The notes under the pieces: generated by a model | Databases searched by the model: none | What the model was told of the DNA's origin: nothing | What the model saw: the letters and a program-made list of their open reading frames with translations, nothing else | Shown: piece after piece, positions 51,437 to 60,744 of the stretch | Layout: each line of letters begins with the position of its first letter | How positions within the stretch are numbered: position 1 is the stretch's first letter | Position numbers and translations under genes: made by a program | Assembly: GCF_006539145.1 (NCBI RefSeq) | Contig: NZ_BJML01000002.1 | Location: 124,001 to 188,000, forward strand | From: Microbacterium testaceum | Lineage (GTDB): Bacteria > Actinomycetota > Actinomycetes > Actinomycetales > Microbacteriaceae | Reading direction: 5' to 3' | DNA: 64,000 nucleotides

Positions 51437-52561
51437 TCAGCCGTCGTAGTCGACGCTGACGACGTCGGAGGTCGGATGCGACTGGCAGGTGAGGACGTAC
51501 CCGCGTTCGATCTCGTCGGGCTCGAGCGCGTAGTTCTCGGTCATGGTGACCGCGCCCTCGATCACCCGCGCGCGGCAGGTGCCGCACACCCCGCCCGCGC
51601 ACGCGAAGGGGACGTCGGGGCGCACGCGGAGAGCGGCGGCGAGGATCGTCTCGTTCGCGGCGACCGGGCTGTCGACGTGCGCCGACTGCCCGTCGAGGGT
51701 GATCTCGATCGAGCGCACCGGTTCATCGGCGCGGACTCTCACGGGGCGCGCTCCCCCCGTTTGGGCGGGAGCGTCGCCGTCTCCCGCGGTGAACAGTTCG
51801 AACCGCACACGATCGCGGGCGACACCGACCTCGGCGAGGGTGTCGCGACAGAGCTCGACGAGCGCGAAGGGCCCGCAGAGGAACCACTCGTCGACGGATG
51901 CCGGATCGATCAGCCGCGACAGGATCAGGCGCAGACGCTCCTCGTCGATGCGGCCCGAGAACACCGGCGCCGCGCGCTGCTCGCGCGAGAGCACGTGGTG
52001 CAGCGTGAGACGAGAGGGATAGCGGTCTTTGAGATCGGCGAGCTCGTCGACGAACATGACATCGGTCGAGGACCGGTTCGCGTACACGATCGTCATGCGG
52101 GCGTTCTCGGAACGCTCGAGCACTCCGGCGGCGAGCGCCATGATCGGGGTGATCCCGGAACCGGCGGCGATCGCCACGACGTGCCCCGTCGCCGTCGACG
52201 CCCGCGACACGAAGGTGCCCGCCGGGCTCATGACGTCGATCTCGTCGCCGGGCCGCAGCCCCTCGTGCGCCCAGGTCGAGAAACGTCCGTCGGGGTCGCG
52301 CTTGATGCCGACGCTGATCGCTCCGCGCACCGGCGGCCGGCAGAGCGAGTACGACCGGCGCAGGTCCTGTCCGTCGACGCGGGCGCGCAGGGCCACGTAC
52401 TGCCCGGGTGCGTAGTCGAACGCCTCGGCGAGCTCCTCGGGAACGGCGAAGGTCACCTCGATCGCGGTGGGGGTCAGGGGGCGCACGTCCGCGACGCGAA
52501 GGGTGTGGAAACGGGCGCGGGTGCGCGGAGTGGCCGGGGTCTCGGCATCCGTCATCGTCAT
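51437..52561 (-). CDS. paaE: Phenylacetyl-CoA epoxidase reductase PaaE
   Basis: The 374-residue reductase passes electrons from NADPH to the PaaA diiron centre. The FAD/flavin domain shows YAPGQYVALRARVDGQDLRRSYSL (the RxYS motif), the NAD(P) domain shows AAGSGITPIMALAAGVLE and ANRSSTDVMFVDELADL, and the C-terminal plant-type 2Fe-2S ferredoxin domain has FACAGGVCGTCRARV with the fourth Cys in VLTCQSHP. The start at 52561 overlaps the paaD stop by 1 base (TGATG); ATG 52555 is a two-residue shorter alternative. Confidence 0.95.
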   Translation of the reverse strand: MTMTDAETPATPRTRARFHTLRVADVRPLTPTAIEVTFAVPEELAEAFDYAPGQYVALRARVDGQDLRRSYSLCRPPVRGAISVGIKRDPDGRFSTWAHEGLRPGDEIDVMSPAGTFVSRASTATGHVVAIAAGSGITPIMALAAGVLERSENARMTIVYANRSSTDVMFVDELADLKDRYPSRLTLHHVLSREQRAAPVFSGRIDEERLRLILSRLIDPASVDEWFLCGPFALVELCRDTLAEVGVARDRVRFELFTAGDGDAPAQTGGARPVRVRADEPVRSIEITLDGQSAHVDSPVAANETILAAALRVRPDVPFACAGGVCGTCRARVIEGAVTMTENYALEPDEIERGYVLTCQSHPTSDVVSVDYDG

Positions 52562-53043
52562 CAGAGGGCCTTGAAGTGGTCGAAGGGTTCGAGGCAGGCG
52601 CGGCACTCCCACAGCGCCTTGCACGAGGTCGAGCCGAAGCGCGAGACCTCGCGCGTGTCGAGGGAGCCGCAGCGCGGGCAGGCGACGCTGAGCCTCAGCC
52701 GGATGGGGCCGGCCGGCGCGCGGCCCGAGGGCGGGGCGATGCCGTACTCGGTGAGCTTGCGTCTTCCGGCGTCGCTCATCCAGTCGGTCGTCCACGCGGG
52801 GGTGAGCGTCGTTCGGACGACCGCCCGATCGAAACCCGCCGAGGTGAGGGCCAGCACGATGTCGTCGCGGATCGCGTCGACCGCCGGGCACCCCGAGTAG
52901 GTCGGTGTGATCGTGACGGTGACGGTGTCGCCGTCGAAGCGCACGTCGCGCAGGACGCCGAGGTCATCGATCGTCAGCACCGGCACCTCGGGATCGACGA
53001 CGGCGGCGACCACCTCGCGGGCGTGCTCCAGCGTCGCGGTCAC
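52561..53043 (-). CDS. paaD: PaaD, phenylacetyl-CoA epoxidase maturation protein
   Basis: The 160-residue protein has an N-terminal MIP18/DUF59 domain (VVDPEVPVLTIDDLGVLRDV; VTITPTYSGCPAVDAI) and a C-terminal zinc-ribbon-like part with Cys pairs (SVACPRCGS and WECRACLEPF). It is required for assembly of the epoxidase, probably in Fe-S handling, and is not part of the final complex. It starts with GTG 53043 overlapping the paaC stop (GTGA). Confidence 0.94.
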   Translation of the reverse strand: MTATLEHAREVVAAVVDPEVPVLTIDDLGVLRDVRFDGDTVTVTITPTYSGCPAVDAIRDDIVLALTSAGFDRAVVRTTLTPAWTTDWMSDAGRRKLTEYGIAPPSGRAPAGPIRLRLSVACPRCGSLDTREVSRFGSTSCKALWECRACLEPFDHFKAL

Positions 53044-53873
53044 CAGGTCGCTCCCGGGTGCCGGCGCGCCAGCACCTGCATCTCGGCGAGAAGCGGACCG
53101 AGCGCGGGGTGGTGGACACCGCGGCGCCCCCCGGCAGACGAACCGGGGATCGTCGGCACGGGCACGTCCTCCTGCGCCAGGACAGCGTGGAGGACCTCAT
53201 CGACGCGAGCCCGGAGCATCGACGGCCGTACGGCGACACCGCCGAGACGGTCGTGCAGGGGCTCGTCGCGGAACAGCTCGTCGAGATACGGCCACGTGTC
53301 GTCGAGGCCGACCAGCAACCGCCGCCGTGACTCCTCGGTGCCCCCGGCGAGCCGCAGCGTCCACTGCACGGCGTGATCGCGGTGGTAGTCCACCTCTTTC
53401 TCGGCCTTCGCCGCGACGGCGGCGAGGACGGGATCGGCGGATGCCGCGAGCTCCCGGTACAGCTCGAGGAGATAGGTGGATGCCAACAGCTGGCGGGCGA
53501 TCGTGTGCGCGAAGTCGCCGTTGGGGAGCTCGAACAGCCAGGCGCTGCGGAACTCCGGCTCGTCGCGCCAGTAGGCGAGATCGTCTTCGCTGCGACCGTC
53601 GTACGAGCCCGCGTAGCGCAGGAGCGAGCGCGCGTGACCGAGCAGGTCGAGGGCGATGTTGCCGAGGGCCACGTCTTCTTCGAGCTCGGGGGCACGGGCC
53701 ACCCATCCGCAGAGGTTCTGCGCGAGGATCACCGCGTCGTCACCGAGGCGCATCGCGTACGCGGCGACATCGGGGTCGGTGGCACGGCCCTCTCCCCCGG
53801 CCAGTTCCGCGGAGAGGTCGAGGGCGTCGAGCGAGACGTCGCCGTGCACGTCGCGGTCGGTCGAGGTGCTCAC
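53040..53873 (-). CDS. paaC: PaaC, structural subunit of phenylacetyl-CoA epoxidase
   Basis: The 277-residue ferritin-like protein is the non-catalytic partner of PaaA. Its helices include DVAAYAMRLGDDAVILAQNLCGWVA, EDVALGNIALDLLGHARSLLRYAG and AKAEKEVDYHRDHAVQWTLRL, and the metal ligands are degenerate compared with PaaA, as expected. The GTG start overlaps the paaB stop by GTGA. Confidence 0.95.
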   Translation of the reverse strand: MSTSTDRDVHGDVSLDALDLSAELAGGEGRATDPDVAAYAMRLGDDAVILAQNLCGWVARAPELEEDVALGNIALDLLGHARSLLRYAGSYDGRSEDDLAYWRDEPEFRSAWLFELPNGDFAHTIARQLLASTYLLELYRELAASADPVLAAVAAKAEKEVDYHRDHAVQWTLRLAGGTEESRRRLLVGLDDTWPYLDELFRDEPLHDRLGGVAVRPSMLRARVDEVLHAVLAQEDVPVPTIPGSSAGGRRGVHHPALGPLLAEMQVLARRHPGATW

Positions 53874-54175
53874 AGGTGCGGCACCCCCTCCGACGCGGTG
53901 TAGTACACCGCGTGCCGGTAGTTCTTGCCCGCCGGCGACTCGAAGAAGGCGCCCTTGGCTCCGGGGTCGCTCGTGGTCACGGCATCCGAGGGGACGACCC
54001 ACACCGACACGCCCTCACCGCGACGGGTGTACAGGTCGCGGGCGTTGCGGACGGCGAGCTCGGCGTCGGGGGCGTGGAGCGAACCGACGTGCACGTGGCT
54101 GAGGCCGCGGTTCGCGCGCACGAAGACCTCCCACAGGGGCCAGGTCTCGGCGGGGCTGCCGCCGGGGGTGGCCAT
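53870..54175 (-). CDS. paaB: PaaB, phenylacetyl-CoA epoxidase subunit
   Basis: The 101-residue protein matches PaaB: WPLWEVFVRANRGLSHVHVGSLHAPDAELAV, then RNARDLYTRRGEGVSVWVVPSDAV and FFESPAGKNYRHAVYYT. It bridges PaaAC heterodimers in the epoxidase complex. Its ATG overlaps the paaA stop by TGATG. Confidence 0.96.
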   Translation of the reverse strand: MATPGGSPAETWPLWEVFVRANRGLSHVHVGSLHAPDAELAVRNARDLYTRRGEGVSVWVVPSDAVTTSDPGAKGAFFESPAGKNYRHAVYYTASEGVPHL

Positions 54176-55146
54176 CAGGCGGCCGCCTTCGCGCTCTTCT
54201 TCGCCGCGTACGCCGCCGCCGCCTCGCGCACCCAAGCACCCTCCTCGTGCGCGTCGCGGCGGTGTTGCCGGCGCATCGTGTTGAGGGGGCCACGGCCGGC
54301 GAGCACCTCGTGGAACTCGGTCCAATCGATCTCGCCCATGTCGTACTCCCCCGTCTCGTCGTTGAAACGCAGGTCGGGATCGGGCAGGGTCACGCCCAGC
54401 ACCGCGGCTTGCGGCACGAGCATCGAGACGAACCGCTGACGCAGGACGTCGTTGCTGAAGCGCTTGATGTTCCACGCCATCGACTGCGCCGAGTTGGGCG
54501 AGTCGTCGTCGGGGGGTCCGAACATCATCAGGCTCGGCCAGTACCAGCGGTTCACGGCATCCTGAGCCATCTGACGCTGCTCGTCGGTGCCCTGCATGAG
54601 GGTGAGCAGGATCTCGAACCCCTGACGCTGGTGGAACGACTCCTCTTTGCAGATGCGCACCATCGCCCGACCGTAGGGACCGTACGAGGCGCGGCAGAGA
54701 GGCACCTGGTTGCAGATCGCGGCGCCGTCGACGAGCCAGCCGATCGCGCCCATGTCGGCCCAGGTCGGCGTGGGGTAATTGAAGATCGAAGAGTAGCGGG
54801 CTGTGCCGTCGACGAGCTGCTGTGTCATCTCGTCGCGCGTGACGCCGAGGGTCTGCGCGGCGGAGTAGAGGTAGAGGCCGTGCCCCGCCTCGTCCTGCAC
54901 CTTCGCCAGAAGGATCGACTTGCGCTTGAGGCTCGGGGCGCGAGTGATCCAGGCCCCCTCGGGCTGCATGCCGATGATCTCGGAGTGCGCGTGCTGCGAG
55001 ATCTGGCGGATCAGCGTGCGGCGGTACCCCTCCGGCATCCAGTCGCGCGGTTCGATCCGTCCGTCGGCCTCGATGAGGGCGTCGAACATCGCTTCGCCGT
55101 CGCTCTCACCGCTCGCGGCATCCGTGGGGGGTGCGGTCATCGTCAT
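54175..55146 (-). CDS. paaA: PaaA, catalytic subunit of phenylacetyl-CoA epoxidase
   Basis: The 323-residue protein holds the diiron centre that adds one oxygen atom of O2 to the ring of phenylacetyl-CoA. Diiron ligands appear in the helices around [36 protein letters not shown] and [19 protein letters not shown] (the paired ExxH motifs). The substrate segment [18 protein letters not shown] follows. It is the first gene of paaABCDE-paaG; the operator lies 12 bases upstream of the start. Start 55146 (MTMT) or 55140 (MTAP). Confidence 0.97.
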   Translation of the reverse strand: MTMTAPPTDAASGESDGEAMFDALIEADGRIEPRDWMPEGYRRTLIRQISQHAHSEIIGMQPEGAWITRAPSLKRKSILLAKVQDEAGHGLYLYSAAQTLGVTRDEMTQQLVDGTARYSSIFNYPTPTWADMGAIGWLVDGAAICNQVPLCRASYGPYGRAMVRICKEESFHQRQGFEILLTLMQGTDEQRQMAQDAVNRWYWPSLMMFGPPDDDSPNSAQSMAWNIKRFSNDVLRQRFVSMLVPQAAVLGVTLPDPDLRFNDETGEYDMGEIDWTEFHEVLAGRGPLNTMRRQHRRDAHEEGAWVREAAAAYAAKKSAKAAA

Positions 55147-55157
55147 CGTCGACTCCT

Positions 55158-55181
55158 TTTACAGACCGATCGTTCAGTAAA
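55158..55181. promoter_or_regulatory. Operator of the paaABCDE operon (TetR/PaaR-type palindrome)
   Basis: An imperfect 24-base palindrome, matching its own reverse complement at 20 of 24 positions, with the core GACCGATCGTTCAGTAA. The identical 17-base core recurs upstream of paaJ. PaaR-type TetR repressors bind comparable palindromes in other actinobacteria. Confidence 0.7.
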
Positions 55182-55250
55182 ACTGTAGCGGAGGGTGCGC
55201 GAGGCCGCAACGGGCCTGCCCCCTCGCCCCCGGCGGTGTGGGGTGGAGCC

Positions 55251-55913
55251 ATGGCAGACACCGCGATCTTCGACGTGGACGGCACCCTCGTCGACACCAA
55301 CTACCAGCACGCCCTCGCCTGGTACCGCGCCTTCCGGCGGTTCGACGTCGTGCTGCCGATCTGGCGCATCCACCGGGCGATCGGCATGGGCGGCGATCAG
55401 CTCGTCGCCTCTCTCACCGGCGACGACGTCGAGAAAGACCACGGCGAGGCCCTGCGCGACGCGTGGACCGAAGAGTTCGAGCCGTTCCTCGGCGAGGTGA
55501 AGCCCTTCGACGGAGCACACGACCTGCTCGTCGAGGTGAAGAAGCGCGGATTCCAGGTCGTACTCGCCAGCTCCGGCAAGAGCGACCATGTCGAGCATTT
55601 CCTCGACCTCGTCGACGCCCGCGACCTGGCCGATGCGTGGACCACCTCCGACGACGTCCAGGCGAGCAAGCCCGCCCCCGACCTCGTGGAGACGGCGCTG
55701 GATCGCGTGCCCGGCTCGAGCGGCATCATGATCGGCGATTCGCCGTGGGACGCCATCGCTGCGGCGAAGGCGGACATGGCCACGATCGCGGTACGCACGG
55801 GCGGGTTCTCTGCGGAGGAGCTTCGGGATGCCGGAGCCTCCCGCGTCTTCGACAGCCTCCGCGACCTGATCGCCGGCCTGGACGACACGCCGCTCGCGCG
55901 ACCGCGTTCCTGA
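55251..55913 (+). CDS. HAD superfamily phosphatase (phosphoglycolate-phosphatase-like)
   Basis: The 220-residue protein has the HAD motifs: I FDVDGTLVDTN with both Asp, II VVLASSGKSDHV, III in the KPAPDL region (ASKPAPDLV), and IV IMIGDSPWDAIAAAK. The helical cap domain (residues about 17-85) is of the C1 type. Substrates for this group include phosphoglycolate and small sugar phosphates. It lies between the two paa operons on the opposite strand and has GGGTGGAG before ATG 55251, so a role in the pathway is not evident. Confidence 0.85.
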   Translation: MADTAIFDVDGTLVDTNYQHALAWYRAFRRFDVVLPIWRIHRAIGMGGDQLVASLTGDDVEKDHGEALRDAWTEEFEPFLGEVKPFDGAHDLLVEVKKRGFQVVLASSGKSDHVEHFLDLVDARDLADAWTTSDDVQASKPAPDLVETALDRVPGSSGIMIGDSPWDAIAAAKADMATIAVRTGGFSAEELRDAGASRVFDSLRDLIAGLDDTPLARPRS

Positions 55914-56019
55914 CGACCCGGCATCGCGCCCGCGCGGCCAGACCGCCCCCGTTCGTCGAGATCGACGCCGAACGGCTGCGGCCTCGGCAGATCGATACGT
56001 CCTCGACAACAGACCGAGC

Positions 56020-57330
56020 TCAGCGCAGGTCGTACACGCGCTGGTACTTGCCCTCGCTGCGCGGGAGCGAGCCGGGCTCCTCGACGCGCACCTCGACCGT
56101 CGTGCCGATCACGACCTTGATCCGCTGTTGCAGCACGACGCCCGCCGCCTCGCACACCTCGCGCTCCAGGGCCGGGTGCCTCTCGATACGGACGGTCATG
56201 GCATCCATCCTCCCCTCGCGGCGCAGCTCGAGCACGAAGTGCGGGGTGAGCTTCTCGATGCCCAGCACGATCTCCTCGATCTGCGTCGGGAAGAGATTCA
56301 CCCCGCGGAGGATGATCATGTCGTCGTTGCGGCCGGTGATCTTCTCGATGCGGCGCATGGCGGGGAACGCCGTCCCGGGCAGCAGCCGGGTGAGATCGCG
56401 GGTGCGGTAGCGGATGACGGGGAACGCCTCTTTGGTGAGCGAGGTGAAGACCAGCTCGCCGAGCTCTCCATCGGCGACGGGGGCGCCCGTGTCGCCGTCG
56501 ATCGTCTCGGGGAGGAAGTGGTCCTCCCAGATGTGCGGGCCGTCCTTGGTGAGCGCACTCTCGGAGGCCACGCCCGGGCCCATCACCTCGCTGAGGCCGT
56601 AGATGTCGACGGCGGTGAGGTCGAGGCGCCGTTCGATCTCTCGGCGCATCTCGTTCGTCCACGGCTCCGCCCCGAGGACTGCGACCCGCAGTGACGTCGA
56701 GCGCGGGTCGACGCCCGCCGCCTCGAGCGCGTCGGCGATCGTGAGGAGGTAGCTGGGCGTGCAGAGAATGGCATCCGGCTGGAAGTCCTGGATGAGCTGC
56801 GCCTGACGAGCCGTCTGTCCGCCCGACATCGGGATGACCGTCGCCCCGAGGCGCTCGATACCCGCGTGTGCGCCGAGGCCGCCGGTGAACAACCCGTAGC
56901 CGTAGGCGTTGTGCACGCGATCGCCGGGACGGATGCCGGCTGCCGACAGCGACCGCGCGACGAGATCGGCCCACCGGTCGAGGTCGCCCGCGCTGTACCC
57001 GACGACCGTGGGACGCCCGGTCGTGCCGGACGACGCGTGAACGCGCCGAACGTCGGCCATCGGCACCGCGAACATGCCGAAGGGGTAGGTCTCGCGCAGG
57101 TCGGCCTTCGTGGTGAAAGGCAGCAGGCGGATGTCGTCGAGCGCGTGGATGTCGTCGGGATGGACGCCCGCCGCATCGAACTTCCGACGGTACAGCTCGA
57201 CGTTGTCGTACGCGTGGCGGACCGTCCACTGCAGGCGTTCGAGTTGCAGAGCGCGCAGGCTCTCGAGCGGAACGCCGGTCGGATCGACGGATGCCAGGAC
57301 GTCGGGGCGTGAGGGAACGGTCATGGTCAT
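56020..57330 (-). CDS. paaK: Phenylacetate-CoA ligase
   Basis: The 436-residue enzyme forms phenylacetyl-CoA from phenylacetate, CoA and ATP. Motifs include the N-terminal LQLERLQWTVRHAYDNVELYRRKF, the nucleotide loop VHASSGTTGRPTVVGYS, YGLSEVMGPGV and the C-terminal segment KITGRNDDMIILRGVNLFPTQIEE with the hinge Asp and catalytic region. It is the last gene of paaJFHZIK. The start MTMT overlaps the paaI stop; ATG 57324 is an alternative. Confidence 0.96.
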   Translation of the reverse strand: MTMTVPSRPDVLASVDPTGVPLESLRALQLERLQWTVRHAYDNVELYRRKFDAAGVHPDDIHALDDIRLLPFTTKADLRETYPFGMFAVPMADVRRVHASSGTTGRPTVVGYSAGDLDRWADLVARSLSAAGIRPGDRVHNAYGYGLFTGGLGAHAGIERLGATVIPMSGGQTARQAQLIQDFQPDAILCTPSYLLTIADALEAAGVDPRSTSLRVAVLGAEPWTNEMRREIERRLDLTAVDIYGLSEVMGPGVASESALTKDGPHIWEDHFLPETIDGDTGAPVADGELGELVFTSLTKEAFPVIRYRTRDLTRLLPGTAFPAMRRIEKITGRNDDMIILRGVNLFPTQIEEIVLGIEKLTPHFVLELRREGRMDAMTVRIERHPALEREVCEAAGVVLQQRIKVVIGTTVEVRVEEPGSLPRSEGKYQRVYDLR

Positions 57331-57821
57331 CGGGACACCTCCGTGGTGGAGAGCGCGGCGCGGCGCTCGGGCTCGGGGTCGTAGGCGGATGGGGGGCCGG
57401 AGGCCTCTGCGGAGTCGGCCTCCGGCGTCGGCGGACGCCGATCCGTCGTGATGCTGCGGCCGCGCACCTCGGCGACCAGGTCGCCCGTCTCGTCGGTCAC
57501 GCGGATGTCGTAGAGGCCCGTGCGCCCACTGCGCGCGCGGCGGACGGCGGTCGCGGTGAGCGTCTGCCCGGCCGTCGTCGACTTCAGGAACGAGATGTCG
57601 GCGCCGCCCGCGACGGTGACCCGCTCGTCTTCGTTGCACGCGATCGCGAAAGCGGTGTCGGCGAGGGTGAAGACGAGCCCGCCGTGGGTGATGGCGAACC
57701 CGTTCAGCATGTCGTCGCGCACGGTCATCGACACGCGAGACTCCCCCGGGGCGTCGTGCTCGACGACCATGCCGAGCATGGCCGATGCCTGATCGCGTTG
57801 CATCATCGGCCGCAGGCTCAT
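57327..57821 (-). CDS. paaI: PaaI hotdog-fold thioesterase
   Basis: The 164-residue thioesterase has the PaaI hotdog pattern: DMLNGFAITHGGLVFTLADTAFAIACN, with the catalytic Asp in the LADTAF helix, then GADISFLKSTTAGQTLTATAVRRARSG and the last strand DLVAEVRGRSITTD. In other bacteria it removes CoA from dead-end ring-hydroxylated phenylacetyl-CoA species. The 30 C-terminal residues are a poorly conserved extension. It overlaps paaZ at its start and paaK at its end. Confidence 0.93.
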   Translation of the reverse strand: MSLRPMMQRDQASAMLGMVVEHDAPGESRVSMTVRDDMLNGFAITHGGLVFTLADTAFAIACNEDERVTVAGGADISFLKSTTAGQTLTATAVRRARSGRTGLYDIRVTDETGDLVAEVRGRSITTDRRPPTPEADSAEASGPPSAYDPEPERRAALSTTEVSR

Positions 57822-59869
57822 GCGAGCACCGCCGCGGGAGCAGGCTGCCACGTCTTCGCCACGAGCGTCAGCACGTCGTAGTGCGCGACGATCTCGTCGT
57901 GCTGGTTGCGGATCACGGCGTCCCAGCGCACCTCGCCGTAGTCGTCGGTCTCTCGGGGGGTGATCTGCTTCGCCGTCAGGGCGACGCGGATGCGGTCTCC
58001 GGGTGAGACGGGGGTGACGAAGCGCAGGTTCTCGAGCCCGGAGTTGGCGAGCACCGGCCCCGGCGCCGGGTCGACGAACAGTCCCGCCGCCCACGACACG
58101 AGCAGGTAGCCGTGCGCGACCCGCCCCGGGAAGAAGGGGTTGGCCGCGGCCGACTCCTCGTCCATGTGCGCGTAGAACGTGTCGCCGGTGAAGTTCGCGA
58201 AGACCTCGATGTCGTCGAGAGTGACCTGGCGCTCGGCCGATTCCACGGCATCCCCGATCCGAAGCTCCGACAGGGGCTTGCGGAAAGGGTGCGCACCCGA
58301 GGAATCGGTGTCGGCTCCCGGATGCCACACGCCGGTGAGCGCGGTGAGCATGCGGGGCGAGCCCTGGATCGCGGTGCGCTGCATGGAGTGCAGCACCGAG
58401 CGGATGCCGCCGAGCTCCTCGCCGCCGCCGGCGCGACCGGGCCCGCCGTGGACGAGGTGCGGGACGGGTGCCCCATGCCCGGTGGAGGTGCGGGCGTCGT
58501 CCCGGTCGAGGAAGAGCACGCGGCCGTTCATCGCGCCCATGCGCGTGAGCAGTTCGGTCGCGACGTCGGGGTCGTGGGTGGCGACGCTGGTGACCAGCGA
58601 TCCCCCGCCCCGGCTCACGATGGTCGCCGCTTCGGCCACGTCGGCGTACTCGACGATGCTCGCGACGGGACCGAAGGCCTCGATGTCGTTGACGGCCGGG
58701 GTCGCGGCATCCGCGAACGCGAGAAGCATCGGCTGGAGGAACGCGCCCTCGGCGGGCACGCCCCGCGGCACGTCCGCCGAACCGACGACGAAGCGTCCCC
58801 CGGCGTCGGTGAGCGCCCGGACCTGGCGCAGCACCTCGTCGCGCTGCTCGATCGAGACGACCGGGCCCATCGTCACGCCCTCGGCGCGCGGATCGCCGAT
58901 GACCACGCGCTCGGCGATCCTGTCGCGCAGCGCGCGGGCCACGGCATCCGTGGTCCCCGTCGGCACGATCGCGCGGCGGATCGCGGTGCACTTCTGTCCC
59001 GCCTTGGTGGTCAGTTCGACGAGCAGCTGCTTCACGTACGCGTCGAACTCGGGCGTGCCGGGGACGGCGTCGGGGCCCAGGATCGAGGCGTTGATCGAAT
59101 CGGTCTCGCTCGTGAAGCGCACACCGGGCTTCGCCCGGGCGCGCAGCCGCTCGGCGGTCGAGGCGCTGCCGGTGAAGCCGACGGTGTCGCCGAGGTCGAG
59201 CAGATCGAACAGTCCCGGCACGCTGCCGCTCACCAGCTGCAGCGAGCCCTCGGGGAGCAGGCCCGTCTCGACCACCATCCGCACCCACGCCTCGGCGATG
59301 TAGGCCGTGGGGGTCGCGGGCTTGACGATCGTGGGAAGGCCGGCCAGGAACGCGGGCGCGAACTTCTCGAGCGCGCCCCACATGGGGAAGTTGAAGGCGT
59401 TGATCTGCACCGCGACCCCCGAAAGACGCGTGTAGACATGCCTTCCGAGGAAGGAGCCGTCCTTCGACAGCGGCTCGATCGGTCCGTCGAGCACGACCGT
59501 CCCCGCGGGCAACTCCCGGCGGGCTTTCGACGAGAAGGTGAAGAGCACCCCGATGCCGCCGTCGATGTCGCTGAGCGAGTCGCGGCGGGTCGAGCCGGAG
59601 CGCTCCGACAGGGCGTAGAGCTCGTCACGACGCTCGTTCAGCGCGATCGCGAGGTTCTTCAACACCATCGCGCGCTCGGGGAAGGTGAGGGCGCCCAGGC
59701 TCGCCCGCCCCTCGCGACGGGCGTACGCGACGGCGGCCGCGAGGTCGAGGCCCTTCGTGCTGACGCGGACGATCTCGTCGCCGGTCGACGCGTCGCGGAC
59801 GATCGCGGCATCCGGATCGTCGGCGGGCGTCCACCACGAACCGTTCACGTAGCTGGGGAGAAACGTCAT
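57818..59869 (-). CDS. paaZ: PaaZ, bifunctional oxepin-CoA hydrolase and aldehyde dehydrogenase
   Basis: The 683-residue protein fuses an N-terminal aldehyde dehydrogenase (about residues 1-510) with a C-terminal MaoC-type hydratase that opens the oxepin ring. ALDH features are IVKPATPTAYIAEAWVR, GFTGSASTAERLRA and the nucleophile in TKAGQKCTAIRRAIV. The hydratase motif is FANFTGDTFYAHMDEESAAANPFF with PGRVAHGYLLVSWAAGLF. It makes 3-oxo-5,6-dehydrosuberyl-CoA. GGAG 6 bases before ATG 59869 supports this start; ATG 59872, in an ATGA overlap with paaH, is equally possible. Confidence 0.95.
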   Translation of the reverse strand: MTFLPSYVNGSWWTPADDPDAAIVRDASTGDEIVRVSTKGLDLAAAVAYARREGRASLGALTFPERAMVLKNLAIALNERRDELYALSERSGSTRRDSLSDIDGGIGVLFTFSSKARRELPAGTVVLDGPIEPLSKDGSFLGRHVYTRLSGVAVQINAFNFPMWGALEKFAPAFLAGLPTIVKPATPTAYIAEAWVRMVVETGLLPEGSLQLVSGSVPGLFDLLDLGDTVGFTGSASTAERLRARAKPGVRFTSETDSINASILGPDAVPGTPEFDAYVKQLLVELTTKAGQKCTAIRRAIVPTGTTDAVARALRDRIAERVVIGDPRAEGVTMGPVVSIEQRDEVLRQVRALTDAGGRFVVGSADVPRGVPAEGAFLQPMLLAFADAATPAVNDIEAFGPVASIVEYADVAEAATIVSRGGGSLVTSVATHDPDVATELLTRMGAMNGRVLFLDRDDARTSTGHGAPVPHLVHGGPGRAGGGEELGGIRSVLHSMQRTAIQGSPRMLTALTGVWHPGADTDSSGAHPFRKPLSELRIGDAVESAERQVTLDDIEVFANFTGDTFYAHMDEESAAANPFFPGRVAHGYLLVSWAAGLFVDPAPGPVLANSGLENLRFVTPVSPGDRIRVALTAKQITPRETDDYGEVRWDAVIRNQHDEIVAHYDVLTLVAKTWQPAPAAVLA

Positions 59870-60744
59870 CATTCGCTCCATTCGTAGAATCCGCGGCCGG
59901 TCTTGCGACCCAGGTGGCCCTGGGCGACGAGGTCGCGCAGCAAGGCGGGCGGGGTGAAGCGCGCACCGAACGCGCGCTCGAGTTCTTCGGCGATGCCCAG
60001 CCGTACGTCGAGACCGACGATGTCGGTGGTGCGGAGGGGGCCCATCGGATGCCGATACCCCCGCTCCATCGCCGTGTCGATGTCCTGCGCGGAGGCGACG
60101 CCCTCTTCGAGCATGCGGATGGCCTCGAGACCGAGAGCGACCCCGAGGCGGCTCGACGCGAAGCCCGGCGCATCGCGCACGACGACAGCGGCCTTGCCGA
60201 TCGCCTCCACCCACCGAGTCGCTCGCGTCACGACCTCGGGCGCGGTGTCGGCACCCGTCACGACCTCGACCAGCGCCGAGGCCGGCACCGGGTTGAAGAA
60301 GTGCAGGCCGAGGAACCGTTGCGGACGCCGCATCGCTCCGGCGAGCGCGTCGATCGAGATGGAGGAGGTGTTGGATGCCACGACGGCGTCGTCGCGCACG
60401 GCGCCCTCGATCCGCGCGAGGGCGCCGAGCTTCAGGGCCCGGTCCTCCGGCACGGCCTCGACGACGAGGTCCGCCTCGGCGAACGCGCCGGTGTCGACGC
60501 TGGTCGTGAGGGCGTCGGCATCCGGAAGCCGCGTGCCCCGCGCTGCCGAGCGGGCGAGAGCGGCCTCGACGCGGCCCCGCGCCTGGGCGGCGGTTTCCGC
60601 ATCGCGCTCGACGACGTGCACGCAGGCTCCCGCGAGCAGGAACGCGTGGGCGATGCCGGCCCCCATGCGGCCTCCGCCGAGCACACCGACGACGACGGGA
60701 ACGGATGGCGTGTCTCGGACCGTGGCGGTAACGGGGGAGGTCAT
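59869..60744 (-). CDS. paaH: 3-Hydroxyacyl-CoA dehydrogenase, probable PaaH
   Basis: The 291-residue enzyme oxidises a 3-hydroxyadipyl-CoA-type intermediate with NAD. The Rossmann motif GVLGGGRMGAGIAHAFLLAG, VERDAETAAQARGRV, catalytic region ASNTSSISIDAL and LGLHFFNPVPASALVEVV with the catalytic His are visible, followed by DAPGFASSRLGVALGLEA and the C-terminal substrate domain. The start overlaps the paaF stop by ATGA. Confidence 0.93.
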   Translation of the reverse strand: MTSPVTATVRDTPSVPVVVGVLGGGRMGAGIAHAFLLAGACVHVVERDAETAAQARGRVEAALARSAARGTRLPDADALTTSVDTGAFAEADLVVEAVPEDRALKLGALARIEGAVRDDAVVASNTSSISIDALAGAMRRPQRFLGLHFFNPVPASALVEVVTGADTAPEVVTRATRWVEAIGKAAVVVRDAPGFASSRLGVALGLEAIRMLEEGVASAQDIDTAMERGYRHPMGPLRTTDIVGLDVRLGIAEELERAFGARFTPPALLRDLVAQGHLGRKTGRGFYEWSE

